Positions 13,271 to 13,860 of a stretch of DNA of 13,860 bases are shown piece after piece. The stretch covers positions 1 to 13,860 of the forward strand of contig CAZWVF010000063.1 of NCBI GenBank assembly GCA_964637695.1. The letters are read 5' to 3'. The translations under genes and the position numbers were made by a program. Each line of letters begins with the position of its first letter. Position 1 is the first letter of the stretch. The notes beneath the pieces are model-generated. The model was not told where the DNA came from. It did no database searches and saw only the letters and a list, made by a program, of their open reading frames with translations. The stretch is from JAGLTZ01 sp964637695. Its GTDB lineage: Bacteria; Blakebacterota; Blakebacteria; Blakebacterales; Blakebacteraceae.

Positions 13271-13482
13271 CTCATCACGAATCCTCATTCCCTGCGGTGT
13301 TTCACGGGCAGATAGATAAACAGTTTTCCTCTTACAGGCGATTAAATACAGCTTATTTCCACAACGGGTGAGGGGTCCAGCGGCAACATTTTCTGGAACA
13401 CAATCAATTCCACTGCTACTTGTCCCTCGCCAATAATCCATCCAACCGCATAAAACATGCTTTTTCGGTATTTGAGAGAATC

Positions 13483-13650
13483 TGGTCATTGACCGTTTCG
13501 CGACACATTCTTATCGGATGAATCGACTTCTTTTCTGTGTATTCTTCGTCGTCCACCACGAGTGACGGCGTGTCCTCCACTCCTCGGTGAGTGCAAATCC
13601 AGATAAGGGCTTAATCATTCAACAACTTCGAGAGGCCTTCCCATATGATA
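13483..13650 (+). pseudogene. Decayed fragment of an rve-type (DDE integrase core) transposase
   Basis: Two frames carry pieces of the conserved start of the integrase catalytic core. One frame has W...H then IDFF (13522-13533), with a TGA at 13519. The next frame has FCVFFVVHH, an in-frame TGA at 13563-13565, RRVLH and QQLREAFPYD (13620-13649). Intact relatives, as I remember them, read roughly IDFFTVPT..LYVFVVLDH.RRRVLHFNVT..PTA.W..QQLREAFP followed by a DRD motif. Here the piece between IDFF and the following strand is deleted with a frame change, and similarity ends before DRD. It is therefore a small dead remnant, not a functional element. No terminal repeats are visible. Confidence 0.55.
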
Positions 13651-13860
13651 AGGACAGAACGCATCTGTCGCTTATGGTTGGGACATAGTGCGTCAGCTTT
13701 AAATCAACTCGGATGGAATATCGGCGAGGGACAGGGCATAAATTACACGTTTTACTCTCAAAACACGGGCTGCTACAATACAAGCTGAAATTGAATGACT
13801 TATCTTGGTTCGGATAATGGAACCGCCTGTCCACAGCCAATCCGTAATCGTATTTCCTGT
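13651..13860. other. Gene-free right end
   Basis: I see no recognisable gene, RNA or repeat here. The only open frame of any size is a Cys-rich minus-strand stretch with no family resemblance and no ribosome-binding site. The region probably continues the decayed DNA around the transposase remnant. Confidence 0.5.

Noticed and set aside
13289..13489. N-terminal extension of the glycosyltransferase
   Set aside because: The sequence before VWLATEDYPPRIGG does not look like a GT-B N-terminus or a signal and runs to the transposase fossil; an internal start is more likely.
13619..13840. Minus-strand 73-codon open frame
   Set aside because: No start signal or recognisable family, and its 3' end overlaps the transposase remnant.

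Overview
The window looks like chromosomal sequence from a Gram-negative bacterium, probably an uncultured lineage recovered as a draft metagenome assembly. The Gram-negative reading rests on a lipoprotein with a lipobox, a Tat-exported sulfatase and an Omp85-type outer-membrane barrel. The draft reading rests on a 100-N scaffold gap flanked by an exact 55-bp duplication. Base composition is moderate, and I cannot name a phylum from the sequence. I saw no rRNA, tRNA, CRISPR array or intact mobile element.

Layout from left to right: the possible last 40 codons of an unidentified gene; a lipoprotein gene (+), convergent with a Tat-exported sulfatase (-); a spacer with several hairpins and copy A of a ~180-bp imperfect palindrome; a leftward cluster encoding a nitroreductase, an Rrf2 regulator and a ferredoxin-type protein, split by the spurious gap; a divergent intergenic region; a large rightward gene for an exported endonuclease/exonuclease/phosphatase (EEP) domain fused to an Omp85-like barrel; then a leftward block of glycosyltransferase, large NAD-glutamate dehydrogenase, dodecin-like protein and trans-3-hydroxyproline dehydratase, with palindrome copies C and B and two tandem 28-bp palindromes between the genes. 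The right end holds only a decayed DDE transposase fragment.

How the genes may work together: the nitroreductase, Rrf2 and ferredoxin genes form a plausible redox or nitrosative-stress unit. The hydroxyproline dehydratase and NAD-glutamate dehydrogenase both belong to amino-acid catabolism (hydroxyproline to proline-level intermediates; glutamate to 2-oxoglutarate). The sulfatase suggests use of sulfated polymers.

The most notable items are the EEP-Omp85 fusion, which resembles type Vd (PlpD-like) architecture but carries a different catalytic domain and lacks room for a POTRA domain, and the three-copy long hairpin family. Its stems show compensatory changes between copies, and each copy sits 0-37 bp behind a leftward gene.
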